A DNA stretch of 64,000 nucleotides from an uncultured Pseudomonadota bacterium (GTDB taxonomy: Bacteria > Pseudomonadota > Gammaproteobacteria > Steroidobacterales > Steroidobacteraceae). Below are positions 8,875-17,567 of the stretch, in pieces; position 1 is the first letter of the stretch; every line of letters starts with the position of its first letter. The translations under genes were made by a program, and so were the position numbers. Under the pieces are notes generated by a model. The model did not search any database. It was not told where the DNA came from and saw only the letters and a list, made by a program, of their open reading frames with translations. The stretch spans positions 117,569 to 181,568 of the forward strand of contig CAIVRI010000080.1 of the NCBI GenBank assembly GCA_903908265.1. The letters run 5' to 3'.

Positions 8875-8932
8875 CTCACCCGGCCGCAACCGGCCGGGTG
8901 AGGGTCGGTGGGCCCCGGACGGGACCCACCGA
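8875..8932 (-). terminator. Two strong consecutive hairpins downstream of the TonB receptor gene
   Basis: A perfect 12-base-pair stem (ctcacccggccg / cggccgggtgag, loop caac, 8875-8902) is followed by tcggtggg / cccaccga with an extended inner stem (8905-8932). They begin 10 bases beyond the TonB receptor stop on the minus strand. No clear T-run follows, so they could be a terminator of reduced strength, an mRNA 3'-end stabiliser, or a REP-like element. Confidence 0.45.
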
Positions 8933-8942
8933 ATAGGCCAGT

Positions 8943-11558
8943 TCAGAACTTCTGGCCGAACTTCAGACCGATCGTGCGAGGCTGCACCGGAATCGAGTAC
9001 ACCTGATTACAAATGGTCTCCGTGCACTGCGCAAACCGGGTCAAGTCGGCTTTCGAGTCCAGCGCATTGTTGATGAACAAATCCCAGCTGATGCCATCCT
9101 TGGACATGCCCACTGAGAGATCCATCACGCCGTAAGCCGCAATTGCGCCCAAGTGTTGCTGATCCACTACGCGCAACTTCTGGGTCATCTCCGTCTGGTA
9201 GACGTAAGCCGCCTGCCAATAAGCCTCCCAGTTGTTGAGCGAGAACTCATAGCGACCCACCAGGTTGCCCTTGAACTTCGGTGAGGAAGGCATCCGCGTG
9301 CCGGCCGGCGCCAGAGGACCCGTGATGGAACTGCCGTCCGCATAGTTATTCACCTGATCCGGGCAATTCGTGACGCCTGCCTGACCACAGTAATTCACGG
9401 TCAGTTCGTCCTTCGGCAAGAAGGTCGTGTTGGCCGTCAAGGTGAAGTTCGAGGTCGCCGCCCATTGCAGCTCGGACTCGATACCGGTCGCCTTCGCCCC
9501 ACCGCCGTTGACGATGATCGTCAGGCTGTTGGGACCCAAGAATGCGAACTGGAAATCCCTCCAGTCTTCCTGGAACACGGCACCGTTCCACCGCAGACGA
9601 TGGCCAAACCACGTGGTCTTCCAGCCGATCTCCTTGTTGGTCAGGTAATCGGCCTGATAAGGCCCGATACCCGCCGCCGAGGTACGGTTCACACCGCCCG
9701 GTCGGAAGCCTTTGGAGTAGGTCGCATAGATCATCTTGTCGGCGTCGATCTTGTAGGTGAGATTGAAGCGCGGCGTGCTGCCGGACTGTTTCACCTCGCG
9801 ACTCAGGTTCGTGCAAGGCGCACCATGGAACGGATGGTAGGTCTCTAGTGCCGCATTGTAGAGAGGCTTCCACGGCGAGCTGGCAATTTCCGGATTGCCA
9901 TTCGCATCCAATACGTGACCGCCATCCGCATTGAGCGGACCACACTGCGACACACCCGTCTTCGACGAGAAGTTATTCGAGTAGCCGTAGAATCCTTCCA
10001 GACTATTGTCCGTCTTGAATAGGCGAATGCCGGCGCTGGCCGACAACTTCTTGGTGATGTCGTACGTCGCTTCACCGAAGATCGCCTTGTCGCGATCCAC
10101 GCGCTGCTGATTGGTCAGCCACACCGTATTGGCCCAGCCCGGAATCGAGATCGCGTCCGCAAGACCAGGGCCGCCAGTGCTCAACTCACCCGGCATGTAG
10201 TAACGCTCGTAAAAGGTGTGCGTCTGCCGTGCCACAAAGGCGCCGAACGTCGCCCGCAAGGGGTATTCCTTCGGCGTTGAGAAGCGCAGTTCGTTGCTCC
10301 ACTTATCGAAGGAGTGGTCACCGAGGACCTGCTGCGCCGGGTTAATCAAATGCCCCGCGTTGTCATAGAAATAGTTGCCCGATGCATAGTACTTGTCGTA
10401 GAAGAACGAGTAGTCGCTGTAGTCAGCGCCATGCACCTGGTGGCGCTTGAGGTACGCACCGGCGTACACCATATCGATGTTGCCGATCTTACCCTCGACG
10501 GTCAGCGAACTCTGCGTCCAAGACTCTTGGCCGGTTTCAGGCGCAAAGTGCGCAACCTTGAGAAAACCCACCGCCGGGTCATAACCGAAGAAGCCATTGG
10601 CGGTCATCGACTGACCCATGAACCCCGGGGTAATGACCCAGTTATCACCGATGGTGATGCGGGCCTGACCGCGAGCGCCGTAGGTATCAACTTCGTTGTA
10701 GTTGTCCTTGCGGAACGCGGCGTTGCTGGACGCGCCAGCGCCGATGGTGCCATTGCCGCCATTGGCCGCATCCCAGGAAGGATAGGTACGCACACCATTC
10801 ACGATGCCAGAACCGGCGACGCTGGTCCCTGCGACATTGGAAATAAAGCCCGCATCATGCTCGGCCCAACCCACGAGGCGCACCGCCGCCACCGGGCTGA
10901 GCGGCAAGTTCACGAACCCTTCCGCGACATAGCCGTTGCCGCCGTGTGCAACATTATTTAACTGCAGATCGTACCCGGAGGAAAACGCCTTCGGGTTCGG
11001 CTTGTTGGTGATGATGCGGATGGTACCGGCTTCGGAACTCGCGCCGTACAGGGTGCCCTGCGGCCCGGCGAGCACTTCCACCCGGTCGATGTCGTAGACG
11101 TGAATATCGAGCGTGCCGTCGATCATGGTTACCGACTGTTCGTCGAGGTAGGTACCCACGCTCGGCTGGGAGCCCGAATGGTTACCGTCGCCGCCCGAGT
11201 TAACGCCACGCATGTACACGTGGGTCGTCCCTGGCTGGCCGCTGTTACCTTGTCCATTCGAACGCGACATCTGCACGTTGGGCAAATACTTCACGTACGA
11301 GTCGAGGTTAACGATATGCAGTTCCGCCAACTTCTCGTTGCCGAGTGCCTGAATACTGATGGGAACGTCCTGTACGTTCTCGGCGCGCTTCTGTGCCGTC
11401 ACGACCACTTCTTCGAGCCCCCCCATCTGGCGCTCTTCGGCGGCGTAACTGACCGGGATGCCGGCCAAGATGCCCGAAATAGCCGCTGCAAGCGGCGCGT
11501 AACGCGCCAGCGACGAGCGGTCGCTAGGCACAACATTAGATCCATGCATACGTTTCAT
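8943..11558 (-). CDS. TonB-dependent outer-membrane receptor
   Basis: An 871-residue outer-membrane beta-barrel. The start ATG 11558 has AAGGGG nine bases upstream; the longer ORF would need a TTG without a good site. A signal peptide (about residues 1-40, ending near SYAAEE) is followed by the sequence LEEVVVTAQKR, typical of the TonB-box region in proteobacterial receptors. A plug domain comes next (ENVQDVPISIQALG, YMRGVNS, VEVLAGPQGTLYGASSEAGTIRIIT). The remaining 650 residues are the 22-strand barrel, ending in FGQKF with the usual terminal Phe. It takes up an unidentified large or scarce ligand using TonB energy. It follows the TPR-sulfotransferase gene by 51 bases and likely shares its promoter. 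Confidence 0.93.
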   Translation of the reverse strand: MKRMHGSNVVPSDRSSLARYAPLAAAISGILAGIPVSYAAEERQMGGLEEVVVTAQKRAENVQDVPISIQALGNEKLAELHIVNLDSYVKYLPNVQMSRSNGQGNSGQPGTTHVYMRGVNSGGDGNHSGSQPSVGTYLDEQSVTMIDGTLDIHVYDIDRVEVLAGPQGTLYGASSEAGTIRIITNKPNPKAFSSGYDLQLNNVAHGGNGYVAEGFVNLPLSPVAAVRLVGWAEHDAGFISNVAGTSVAGSGIVNGVRTYPSWDAANGGNGTIGAGASSNAAFRKDNYNEVDTYGARGQARITIGDNWVITPGFMGQSMTANGFFGYDPAVGFLKVAHFAPETGQESWTQSSLTVEGKIGNIDMVYAGAYLKRHQVHGADYSDYSFFYDKYYASGNYFYDNAGHLINPAQQVLGDHSFDKWSNELRFSTPKEYPLRATFGAFVARQTHTFYERYYMPGELSTGGPGLADAISIPGWANTVWLTNQQRVDRDKAIFGEATYDITKKLSASAGIRLFKTDNSLEGFYGYSNNFSSKTGVSQCGPLNADGGHVLDANGNPEIASSPWKPLYNAALETYHPFHGAPCTNLSREVKQSGSTPRFNLTYKIDADKMIYATYSKGFRPGGVNRTSAAGIGPYQADYLTNKEIGWKTTWFGHRLRWNGAVFQEDWRDFQFAFLGPNSLTIIVNGGGAKATGIESELQWAATSNFTLTANTTFLPKDELTVNYCGQAGVTNCPDQVNNYADGSSITGPLAPAGTRMPSSPKFKGNLVGRYEFSLNNWEAYWQAAYVYQTEMTQKLRVVDQQHLGAIAAYGVMDLSVGMSKDGISWDLFINNALDSKADLTRFAQCTETICNQVYSIPVQPRTIGLKFGQKF

Positions 11559-11609
11559 TAACCAATTCCCCTTCTCTAAAAGTCTTTCAAAATTAAACAA
11601 CTAGGACAA

Positions 11610-13634
11610 TCACAATGCCGAGAATTCCGGCACCGACGGATACACATCCAGCACAGGACCCAACGCCATGCGTAACGGGTCTAGCCATGGTTCGTAATGG
11701 CGGAAATGGTCCACACCATCCCGATAAATTGGTTGGCGCACCTGCTCAGAACTCGCGGTACGCACTGCGCGCTCATTCTCGTAAAACCGCAGACAGCCCT
11801 CCTCGAAAGGCAACCCGCAGTAATCGAGCAGCCGGCGTACTTCGCCTTCGGTGTCGTCGATCATCTGTTCGTAGAACACGCGATGGATCCGACCCGGCAG
11901 CACGGTATCGAAGTGCGCTAATAAGGCCACGTAGTCGTGGTAGTAACGACCCACGTCCTCCAGCGAATAGGAGAAATTCTGTCCGCGCGCAAAGTGCTGC
12001 TTAAATGCAGAAAAACAACAGCCTAACGGATGACGTCTGGCATCGATGATCTTGGCGTTCGGTAGGATCAAATGGATCAGGCCGATATGCAGAAAATTGT
12101 TCGGCATCTTGTCAACGAAGAACGGTGCGGCGCTCTTGCGCTGAATGCGCGTCTGCGCAAGGTAACGCTCACCGAGCCCGCGCAACTCATCGTGGCTCAA
12201 GGTCTCCAGACAAGCCGGGTAGCGGTGCCCATCGCCACGGCCTGGGCGCCCGGTCAACTCGCGCGCAAAGGCGGTGATATCGGGCAGCTCCATCGTGCCT
12301 TCGACCTGCGAATGACTCGAGAGAATCTGCTCGATCAGCGTTGAACCGGCCCGCGGCAATCCGACGACGAAGATGGGGTCCGCTGCAACACAACCCGAAC
12401 CGCGGCGCTTTGAGACCAATTCCGCGGTAAAAACCTTCTGCACCCGCTGGGCATGCGCCGTCGTCTCGTCAGCGTCATAAGCCACCATCTGACGGCGGAT
12501 CTCGGCGCCTTGCGCGTAATGACGGAACGAGGCCTCGTAGTCACCTGCATCCTCCAACGCCTTACCCAATGCATACTCGAAATGCAGTCGGTGGTCCGCT
12601 GCAAGACTCTCGCCTGCAATAGCCAGTTGCATGGCCGCAATGTCCGCCTCCGAGAATCGGAACGTCTTGAGATTGGCGAGGCTCCAGTAGGCCTCACCCA
12701 ACTCGGCAGACAGGGCGATCGCATGGCGGTATGCACTGATGGCCTCGGCAAGCCGACGCGCCGTCTTGAGGGCGTGGCCATAACTTATCCAGATCTTTGC
12801 TTGATCCGGATATTCTTTCAGCATCGCGGCGTAGGCTTCCAGCGACTGGGAGTAATCGCCCAAATTCGCAGAGATCGCAGCCTTCAAATTGCGATAACTT
12901 GGATTGCGCGCTTCGATGGCCAGCAAGAGGTCAACCTGACTGAGCGCCAACTCAGACTTCGCCTGACGAAACAGCACCATCGCGTAGTTGTGTCGCGCAG
13001 CATGAAAACTGGGTGCCAACTCGAGGCAGCGCTCGAGCAAAGTCTGTGCATCGGCATAACGCCGCAAACGGGCACCCACTTCGGCGAGCATGCGCAGGGC
13101 GGCCACGTCCGTTGGGAACTCAGCGAGATGCTCACGCAGGAGCGACTCAGCGGTCGGCAACTCGTTAGCAACCAAGGCGTTGGCAGCGGCCATCAAACGC
13201 GGGTCGGCGTTAGCCGCCTTGAGGAAGCGCGCGCGCGCCTGATCGGCCTCCGCGGCTTGACCCGCGACATCGAGATGGTCCGCTAATTGTCGCCACGCAT
13301 CGGGCCTTTCCGGCGCCAGTTGCACCGCCCGACGCAACGCGGTCACTGCTTCCGCCACACGGTCGACCTGACCGAGGGTCACACCGTACTCTATTTGTGT
13401 ACCCGCTGAGCGGGTTTGCTCTTTCGCCAAGGGCTCGAGCACTGCGAGCGCGCCCGTTAAATCACCGAGCAGGCGCTTCGAGACGCCCAGCAAGAGCAAC
13501 GCGTGCGGGTGGCCGGGGACGACCTTCAGAATTTCCGACGCCTGCTCGGCCGCCATTTCCGGTTGCGCGCTCAACAGCCGCGTAGTGTGCTGCAGCGCAA
13601 CTTCCAAAGTGCCTATGGACTCCGATTGAGTCAA
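11610..13634 (-). CDS. TPR-repeat sulfotransferase family protein
   Basis: The 674-residue protein begins with about ten tetratricopeptide-like repeats (residues 10-380, for example AVTALRRAVQLAPERPDAWRQLADHL and AISAYRHAIALSAELGEAYWSLANL). It ends with a sulfotransferase domain: DPIFVVGLPRAGSTLIEQILSSHSQVEG is the PAPS 5'-phosphosulfate loop, and a later 3'-phosphate region and C-terminal YRDGVDHFRHYEPWLDPL follow. There is no signal peptide, so it acts in the cytoplasm. The acceptor is unknown. The start is TTG 13634, supported by AGGGG six bases before it. The gene sits between a good promoter and a TonB receptor gene, a pairing often seen in sphingomonads and related gammaproteobacteria. 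Confidence 0.88.
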   Translation of the reverse strand: MTQSESIGTLEVALQHTTRLLSAQPEMAAEQASEILKVVPGHPHALLLLGVSKRLLGDLTGALAVLEPLAKEQTRSAGTQIEYGVTLGQVDRVAEAVTALRRAVQLAPERPDAWRQLADHLDVAGQAAEADQARARFLKAANADPRLMAAANALVANELPTAESLLREHLAEFPTDVAALRMLAEVGARLRRYADAQTLLERCLELAPSFHAARHNYAMVLFRQAKSELALSQVDLLLAIEARNPSYRNLKAAISANLGDYSQSLEAYAAMLKEYPDQAKIWISYGHALKTARRLAEAISAYRHAIALSAELGEAYWSLANLKTFRFSEADIAAMQLAIAGESLAADHRLHFEYALGKALEDAGDYEASFRHYAQGAEIRRQMVAYDADETTAHAQRVQKVFTAELVSKRRGSGCVAADPIFVVGLPRAGSTLIEQILSSHSQVEGTMELPDITAFARELTGRPGRGDGHRYPACLETLSHDELRGLGERYLAQTRIQRKSAAPFFVDKMPNNFLHIGLIHLILPNAKIIDARRHPLGCCFSAFKQHFARGQNFSYSLEDVGRYYHDYVALLAHFDTVLPGRIHRVFYEQMIDDTEGEVRRLLDYCGLPFEEGCLRFYENERAVRTASSEQVRQPIYRDGVDHFRHYEPWLDPLRMALGPVLDVYPSVPEFSAL

Positions 13635-13697
13635 CGAATACCCCTAGTCGCTTGCGGTACGCAACAGCCTTCGGACAGGACGCTCGCGTAATCGACA

Positions 13698-13726
13698 ATA
13701 AGACGCTGCACGCAACATTTTGTCAA
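13698..13726 (-). promoter_or_regulatory. Sigma70-type promoter for the TPR-sulfotransferase/TonB receptor unit
   Basis: On the minus strand TTGACA (13726-13721) and TCTTAT (13703-13698) are separated by 17 bases, close to the sigma70 consensus. Transcription would start near 13691, about 57 bases before the TTG start codon. Confidence 0.6.
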
Positions 13727-14227
13727 TTATGCAACGCGACCAGCAGTCTGGGTATCACCTAAATAAACCCGTCTGTTGCCATATTGCAACAAGTCGTTTT
13801 GTACTGGAGGACGCGCCCTGGCGGCGGTCGCGCGACCGATCGGCACAAGCCACAGCGCAGGGACTTTTCAAAGAGCCGGCAAGCGCTGCGAAGACCACCC
13901 CCACCGCACAGGCGCGTCGAAAGGCCTATCTCCTAGGGTAAATTTCCTTTAAATGCTGCAAAAAGACTTAATAATCTCTATAAAAACGCAATAATCTAAA
14001 AAATCATTCATCATTTTTCGCTGCTAACAGACTGAAAAATACGCCTGTGACCGACAGGTCCGGACAGAAACGCAGCCCTAAACCCCCCCCATGCAAGCGC
14101 ACAGCAATCCCATCCGTCATCCAACGTCGGCTGTCATCCAAAGCGCCCACGCCAGTACACACGACCGACCACCCACAGATCTACGGTCCGGTTGGGCTAG
14201 AATTCGAGCGTCATTAGGAATCCACGT
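13727..14227. other. Noncoding gap, partly AT-rich, between divergent genes
   Basis: About 500 bases without a supportable gene. The 73-residue plus-strand ORF at 13720-13941 has no recognisable features. From about 13930 to 14045 the composition turns strongly AT-rich (runs such as aataatctctataaaaacgc), unlike the surrounding sequence. A run of eight C follows at 14083-14090. The last 60 bases should hold the ispG promoter; TAGAAT near 14199 is a possible -10 without a clear -35. I see no tRNA or convincing intrinsic terminator. Confidence 0.5.
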
Positions 14228-15454
14228 ATGCCCTTGCTCCCCCGTCGTCGATCTGCTGCCACTACCGTCGGTCATGTCCGCATCGGCGCCGACGCGCCGA
14301 TCGTCGTCCAATCGATGACCAATACCGATACAGCAGACATCGATGGCACTGTCGCCCAAGTCCTGGCCCTAGCGCGGGCCGGATCCGAACTCGTGCGTAT
14401 TACCGTCAACGAAAAAGAAGCGGCAGCGGCGGTGCCCCACATCCGTGAAGCACTCGATCGGGCCGACTGTCACGTCCCCCTCATCGGTGACTTTCACTTC
14501 AACGGCCACCGACTGCTCAAGGACGAACCGGCCTGCGCCGCGGCGCTAGCGAAGTTGCGGATCAACCCCGGCAACGTGGGCCGTGGTGCAAAACGCGATA
14601 CCCAGTTCGCGGAGATGATTGAAATCGCCTGCCGCTATGAGAAGCCCGTCCGCATCGGCGTGAACTGGGGCAGTCTCGATCAGGACCTCGTGACCCGCAT
14701 GATGGATGAGAATGCCCAGCTGGCGCAGCCGCTAGAGGTCATGGATATCGTACGAGAAGCGACCGTCGTGTCCGCACTGGCCAGTGCGGCGCGCGCGCAA
14801 GCGTTAGGCCTCGCCCATGACCGCATCATTCTCTCGGCCAAAGTCAGCGGCGTGCAGGACTTGATCGTGATCTATCGCTCGTTAGCATCCCGCTGTGACT
14901 ACCCCTTGCATCTGGGTCTCACCGAAGCTGGCATGGGGTCCAAAGGGATCGTCGCCTCAGCAGCAGCCATGGCCGTACTGCTCCAAGAAGGGATCGGCGA
15001 CACGATCCGTATTTCGCTGACCCCGGAACCGGGCGGCGATCGCACCCGCGAGGTACTCGTCGCACAGGAACTCCTGCAAACCATGGGACTGCGCGCGTTC
15101 ACCCCAATGGTCACGAGTTGTCCCGGCTGCGGTCGCACCACAAGCACTTACTTTCAGGAACTGGCGGAGCGCATTCAACGACACCTGCGTGAACGGATGC
15201 CAACCTGGCGGGCAACCCACGAAGGCGTCGAAACCATGACCGTCGCCGTCATGGGTTGCGTCGTCAACGGGCCCGGCGAGAGCAAGCACGCGAGTATCGG
15301 CATCAGCCTACCCGGCACCGGCGAGCGGCCCGTCGCGCCCGTCTATGAGGATGGTGAAAAAACCGTCACGCTCAAAGGCGACCGCATTGCCGAGGACTTT
15401 CAAGAGTTGGTCGAAGCCTACGTCGTGCGCCGTTTCCGAGCGAGGGCCCTATGA
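14228..15454 (+). CDS. ispG: 4-hydroxy-3-methylbut-2-enyl diphosphate synthase (IspG/GcpE)
   Basis: IspG catalyses the penultimate step of the MEP isoprenoid pathway, reducing MEcPP to HMBPP with a [4Fe-4S] cluster. The 408-residue protein has the TIM-barrel N-terminal part ([37 protein letters not shown]) and the C-terminal Fe-S domain with SCPGCGR and [10 protein letters not shown] supplying the cysteine ligands. It is somewhat longer than the E. coli enzyme, like forms found in several other proteobacteria. ATG 14228 has AGGA eight bases upstream. It overlaps the next gene by ATGA, so the two are translationally coupled. Isoprenoid supply fits the nearby ubiquinone genes, though those are on the other strand. 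Confidence 0.97.
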   Translation: MPLLPRRRSAATTVGHVRIGADAPIVVQSMTNTDTADIDGTVAQVLALARAGSELVRITVNEKEAAAAVPHIREALDRADCHVPLIGDFHFNGHRLLKDEPACAAALAKLRINPGNVGRGAKRDTQFAEMIEIACRYEKPVRIGVNWGSLDQDLVTRMMDENAQLAQPLEVMDIVREATVVSALASAARAQALGLAHDRIILSAKVSGVQDLIVIYRSLASRCDYPLHLGLTEAGMGSKGIVASAAAMAVLLQEGIGDTIRISLTPEPGGDRTREVLVAQELLQTMGLRAFTPMVTSCPGCGRTTSTYFQELAERIQRHLRERMPTWRATHEGVETMTVAVMGCVVNGPGESKHASIGISLPGTGERPVAPVYEDGEKTVTLKGDRIAEDFQELVEAYVVRRFRARAL

Positions 15455-15783
15455 GCACCGCATTAGCCGATCGGCACTGCCTACCTTGCGAGGGGGGCAT
15501 CGAGGCTATGACCGCCGAGGCTGCCCGTGCGAGCCTTACGGCGCTAGACCCGGCCTGGCGTCTCGACGAGAGCGGCCGCCAACTGCGGCGGGACTATCAA
15601 TTCCCGAACTTCCTGCGCACCATGAGTTTCGTGAACGCCGTCGCCCACATCGCCAATCTGGAAGACCACCATCCAGACCTTGCGGTCGGCTACAACTACT
15701 GTCGCGTCGTCTACACGACCCATGCCATTGATGGTCTGTCTGAGAATGACTTCATCTGTGCGGCCAAGATGGATCGCCTCTAA
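15451..15783 (+). CDS. phhB: Pterin-4-alpha-carbinolamine dehydratase
   Basis: A 110-residue protein with the hallmark [16 protein letters not shown], containing the two active-site histidines, and the following [12 protein letters not shown] typical of PCD/DCoH. It dehydrates 4a-hydroxytetrahydrobiopterin, recycling the cofactor of aromatic amino acid hydroxylases; in bacteria it may also act in other pterin metabolism. The start ATG 15451 overlaps the ispG stop. The first 25 residues include four cysteines or histidines before the family core at [10 protein letters not shown], so an internal start there is possible. No phenylalanine hydroxylase gene is in the window. Confidence 0.92.
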   Translation: MSTALADRHCLPCEGGIEAMTAEAARASLTALDPAWRLDESGRQLRRDYQFPNFLRTMSFVNAVAHIANLEDHHPDLAVGYNYCRVVYTTHAIDGLSENDFICAAKMDRL

Positions 15784-15786
15784 GAC

Positions 15787-16374
15787 CTAACGCAGACGAC
15801 GGCCGGCAAGGCGGGCGCGAAACGCCGAATACCCTGCAATCAAGAACCCCACAAAGAGCAGCATCGAAGCCAGTTCCAAGGCCTGCGCGCGTGGATCCAA
15901 CCAGTGCGCGACATTGCGTTGCAAGTCCGCCGCCCGTTGCGTATTCGCAGCCGCGTAACGCAAGGCATAACGGGCCGTAAGCAGTTCGGGCTTGCCCGCC
16001 ACATACAACCAATACGCGGCCGCCCCAACCACGACTGCCCCGAATGCAGGAACACCCATCGCAACGAGCAACCGGCTAGTCGGCGAGGCGCCCGCCATGC
16101 TCCGCTGGGCATACAACGACACCAGTCCGATCGCGATCAGCGGCAAGTCGTCCGCCAAGGAAGCGGCAGCGGCCCCGAACCACCACTGTGGCAATACCAA
16201 CCCGAGTACCGCAACCAGTGCGCCGGCCACCGCCCAGACCAAGGGCCCTGGCAAACGCGCATCGATACGCGTCCCAGAAACATTAGTGGCAACTGGTGCC
16301 TTCACCAACACAAAAACCAGTGCTGCGGCTACTGCCCAGACAATCGGCCCCGGCAACCCGGCAGCAAGACTCAT
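15787..16374 (-). CDS. Small membrane protein with a duplicated N-terminal segment, function unknown
   Basis: A 195-residue protein with about five hydrophobic segments (near residues 7-25, 41-60, 70-88, 103-127 and 165-185). The first two are nearly identical: LPGPIVWAVAAALVFVL and LPGPLVWAVAGALVAVL, 34 residues apart, and the underlying DNA is also similar, indicating a tandem duplication. I do not recognise a family. Its ATG overlaps the stop of the upstream ubiquinone monooxygenase gene (ATGA), so it is the last gene of the pepP-ubiH-ubi unit. It converges with phhB, leaving three bases between the stops. A link to membrane quinone biosynthesis is possible but only by position. Confidence 0.7.
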   Translation of the reverse strand: MSLAAGLPGPIVWAVAAALVFVLVKAPVATNVSGTRIDARLPGPLVWAVAGALVAVLGLVLPQWWFGAAAASLADDLPLIAIGLVSLYAQRSMAGASPTSRLLVAMGVPAFGAVVVGAAAYWLYVAGKPELLTARYALRYAAANTQRAADLQRNVAHWLDPRAQALELASMLLFVGFLIAGYSAFRARLAGRRLR

Positions 16375-17567
16375 CCCAGTAGGGCCCGTGCGACCAAGTG
16401 TTGCTTGAGTGGCCCCAACCGTTGAGCGAGGCCGAGCAGTACGCGGCGCCCGCGGCGCACCAGGTCACGATCATCCGTGTAGACCCGATAGATCGTATCG
16501 AAGGCTGCACCAAACAGTGCGTTGTCCGCCCGTCGCGCGCGCGCATAGCGACCCAGCGGTCCGGGATCGCCGATATCAGCGCCCGCAGCACGCGCGGCCA
16601 CAATCTCTGCACTCAGCGCGAGCACATCGAGGAAGCCCTGATTGACGCCCTGCCCTGCCAACGGGTGTACAGCATGGGCCGCATCGCCCACGAGCACCAA
16701 GCGCGTCGTGGCGTAATGGGCTGCGTTGAATCGCCGCAATGGAAAGCCACAGCGCTCAGCAGCCACCGCAAGACGACCGAGTACCTGATCACTAGCCGCC
16801 GTCACGGCGGCGCCGAACGCCGCGTCATCTAGCAGCAGCAGCGCGTCAGCCTCTGCTGGCGGCAACGACCAGACCAAAGAGACCCGACCATCGGCCAGTG
16901 GCAGCAATGCCAAGGGTCCACCGGCCAAGAATCGCTGACGCGCCACACCTCCGTGGGATTTTTCCGCACGCAGGTGCGTCACCAGAGCGGTCTGCGGATA
17001 AGGCAGCGGCTCGCCGCCGAGCCCTGCCAAATGTCGCATCGGCGAATGTGCACCATCGGCCGCAACCACCAAAGAAGTGGTCACCTGCCGCTCACCCAGG
17101 TCCACGGTGGCCATCTCCCGATCGAGATGGAGACCCATGACCGGCGTACGCAACAGCGTGACCCCGAGCGCAATCGCCCGCTCGATCAGAGCCGCGGCAA
17201 CAGCTCGGTTCTCAATGAGATGACCCAGATCCGGTTCGCCCAGTTCGGCGGCATCAAAAATTAAAGTATTCGGCCCCCCGGCAACCTCTTGCGCATCCCA
17301 CACCATCATCCGTTCGTACGGAGCGGGTGACCGCGCCTGCAGCAGTGGCCAGGCCGCCACTTCCGTCAGCAACTGCTGACCGGCGCGAGAGACCGCAGAC
17401 ACCCGCACATCCAGCGGTTCCTGCGGCAGTGGCATGAGGGCAGGTCGTGGCTCGATCAAGGCAATGCGCAGACCACTCGCGTGACAGCGACTGGCTAACA
17501 AGGCCGCAAGCGCAGCGCCGACCATCCCGCCGCCACCAATTACTACGTCAAAATCGGGACGACTCAC
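16371..17567 (-). CDS. Ubiquinone-biosynthesis FAD monooxygenase (UbiH/UbiI/UbiF family)
   Basis: This 398-residue flavoprotein has the three group-A monooxygenase motifs: the FAD loop DVVIGGGGMVGAALAALLAS at the N-terminus, the mid-protein VVAADGAHSPMRHLAG, and LVLVGDAAHAVHPLAGQGVNQGFLDV at about residues 290-315. Enzymes of this family hydroxylate the ring of polyprenyl phenols in ubiquinone synthesis. As the second such gene beside ubiH it is most likely the C5 hydroxylase (UbiI/VisC position), but paralogues are hard to separate by eye. It starts with GTG 17567, overlapping the ubiH stop as GTGA. COQ7 at 25176 presumably supplies the third ring hydroxylation. Confidence 0.88.
   Translation of the reverse strand: MSRPDFDVVIGGGGMVGAALAALLASRCHASGLRIALIEPRPALMPLPQEPLDVRVSAVSRAGQQLLTEVAAWPLLQARSPAPYERMMVWDAQEVAGGPNTLIFDAAELGEPDLGHLIENRAVAAALIERAIALGVTLLRTPVMGLHLDREMATVDLGERQVTTSLVVAADGAHSPMRHLAGLGGEPLPYPQTALVTHLRAEKSHGGVARQRFLAGGPLALLPLADGRVSLVWSLPPAEADALLLLDDAAFGAAVTAASDQVLGRLAVAAERCGFPLRRFNAAHYATTRLVLVGDAAHAVHPLAGQGVNQGFLDVLALSAEIVAARAAGADIGDPGPLGRYARARRADNALFGAAFDTIYRVYTDDRDLVRRGRRVLLGLAQRLGPLKQHLVARALLG

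Noticed and set aside
13720-13941. 73-residue ORF in the gap before ispG
   Set aside because: Composition is not protein-like, it overlaps the promoter region of the opposite gene, and no family pattern is visible.
14036-14062. Short inverted repeat cctgt-gaccg-acagg as a terminator
   Set aside because: The stem is only five base pairs with no T-run, so it could occur by chance.
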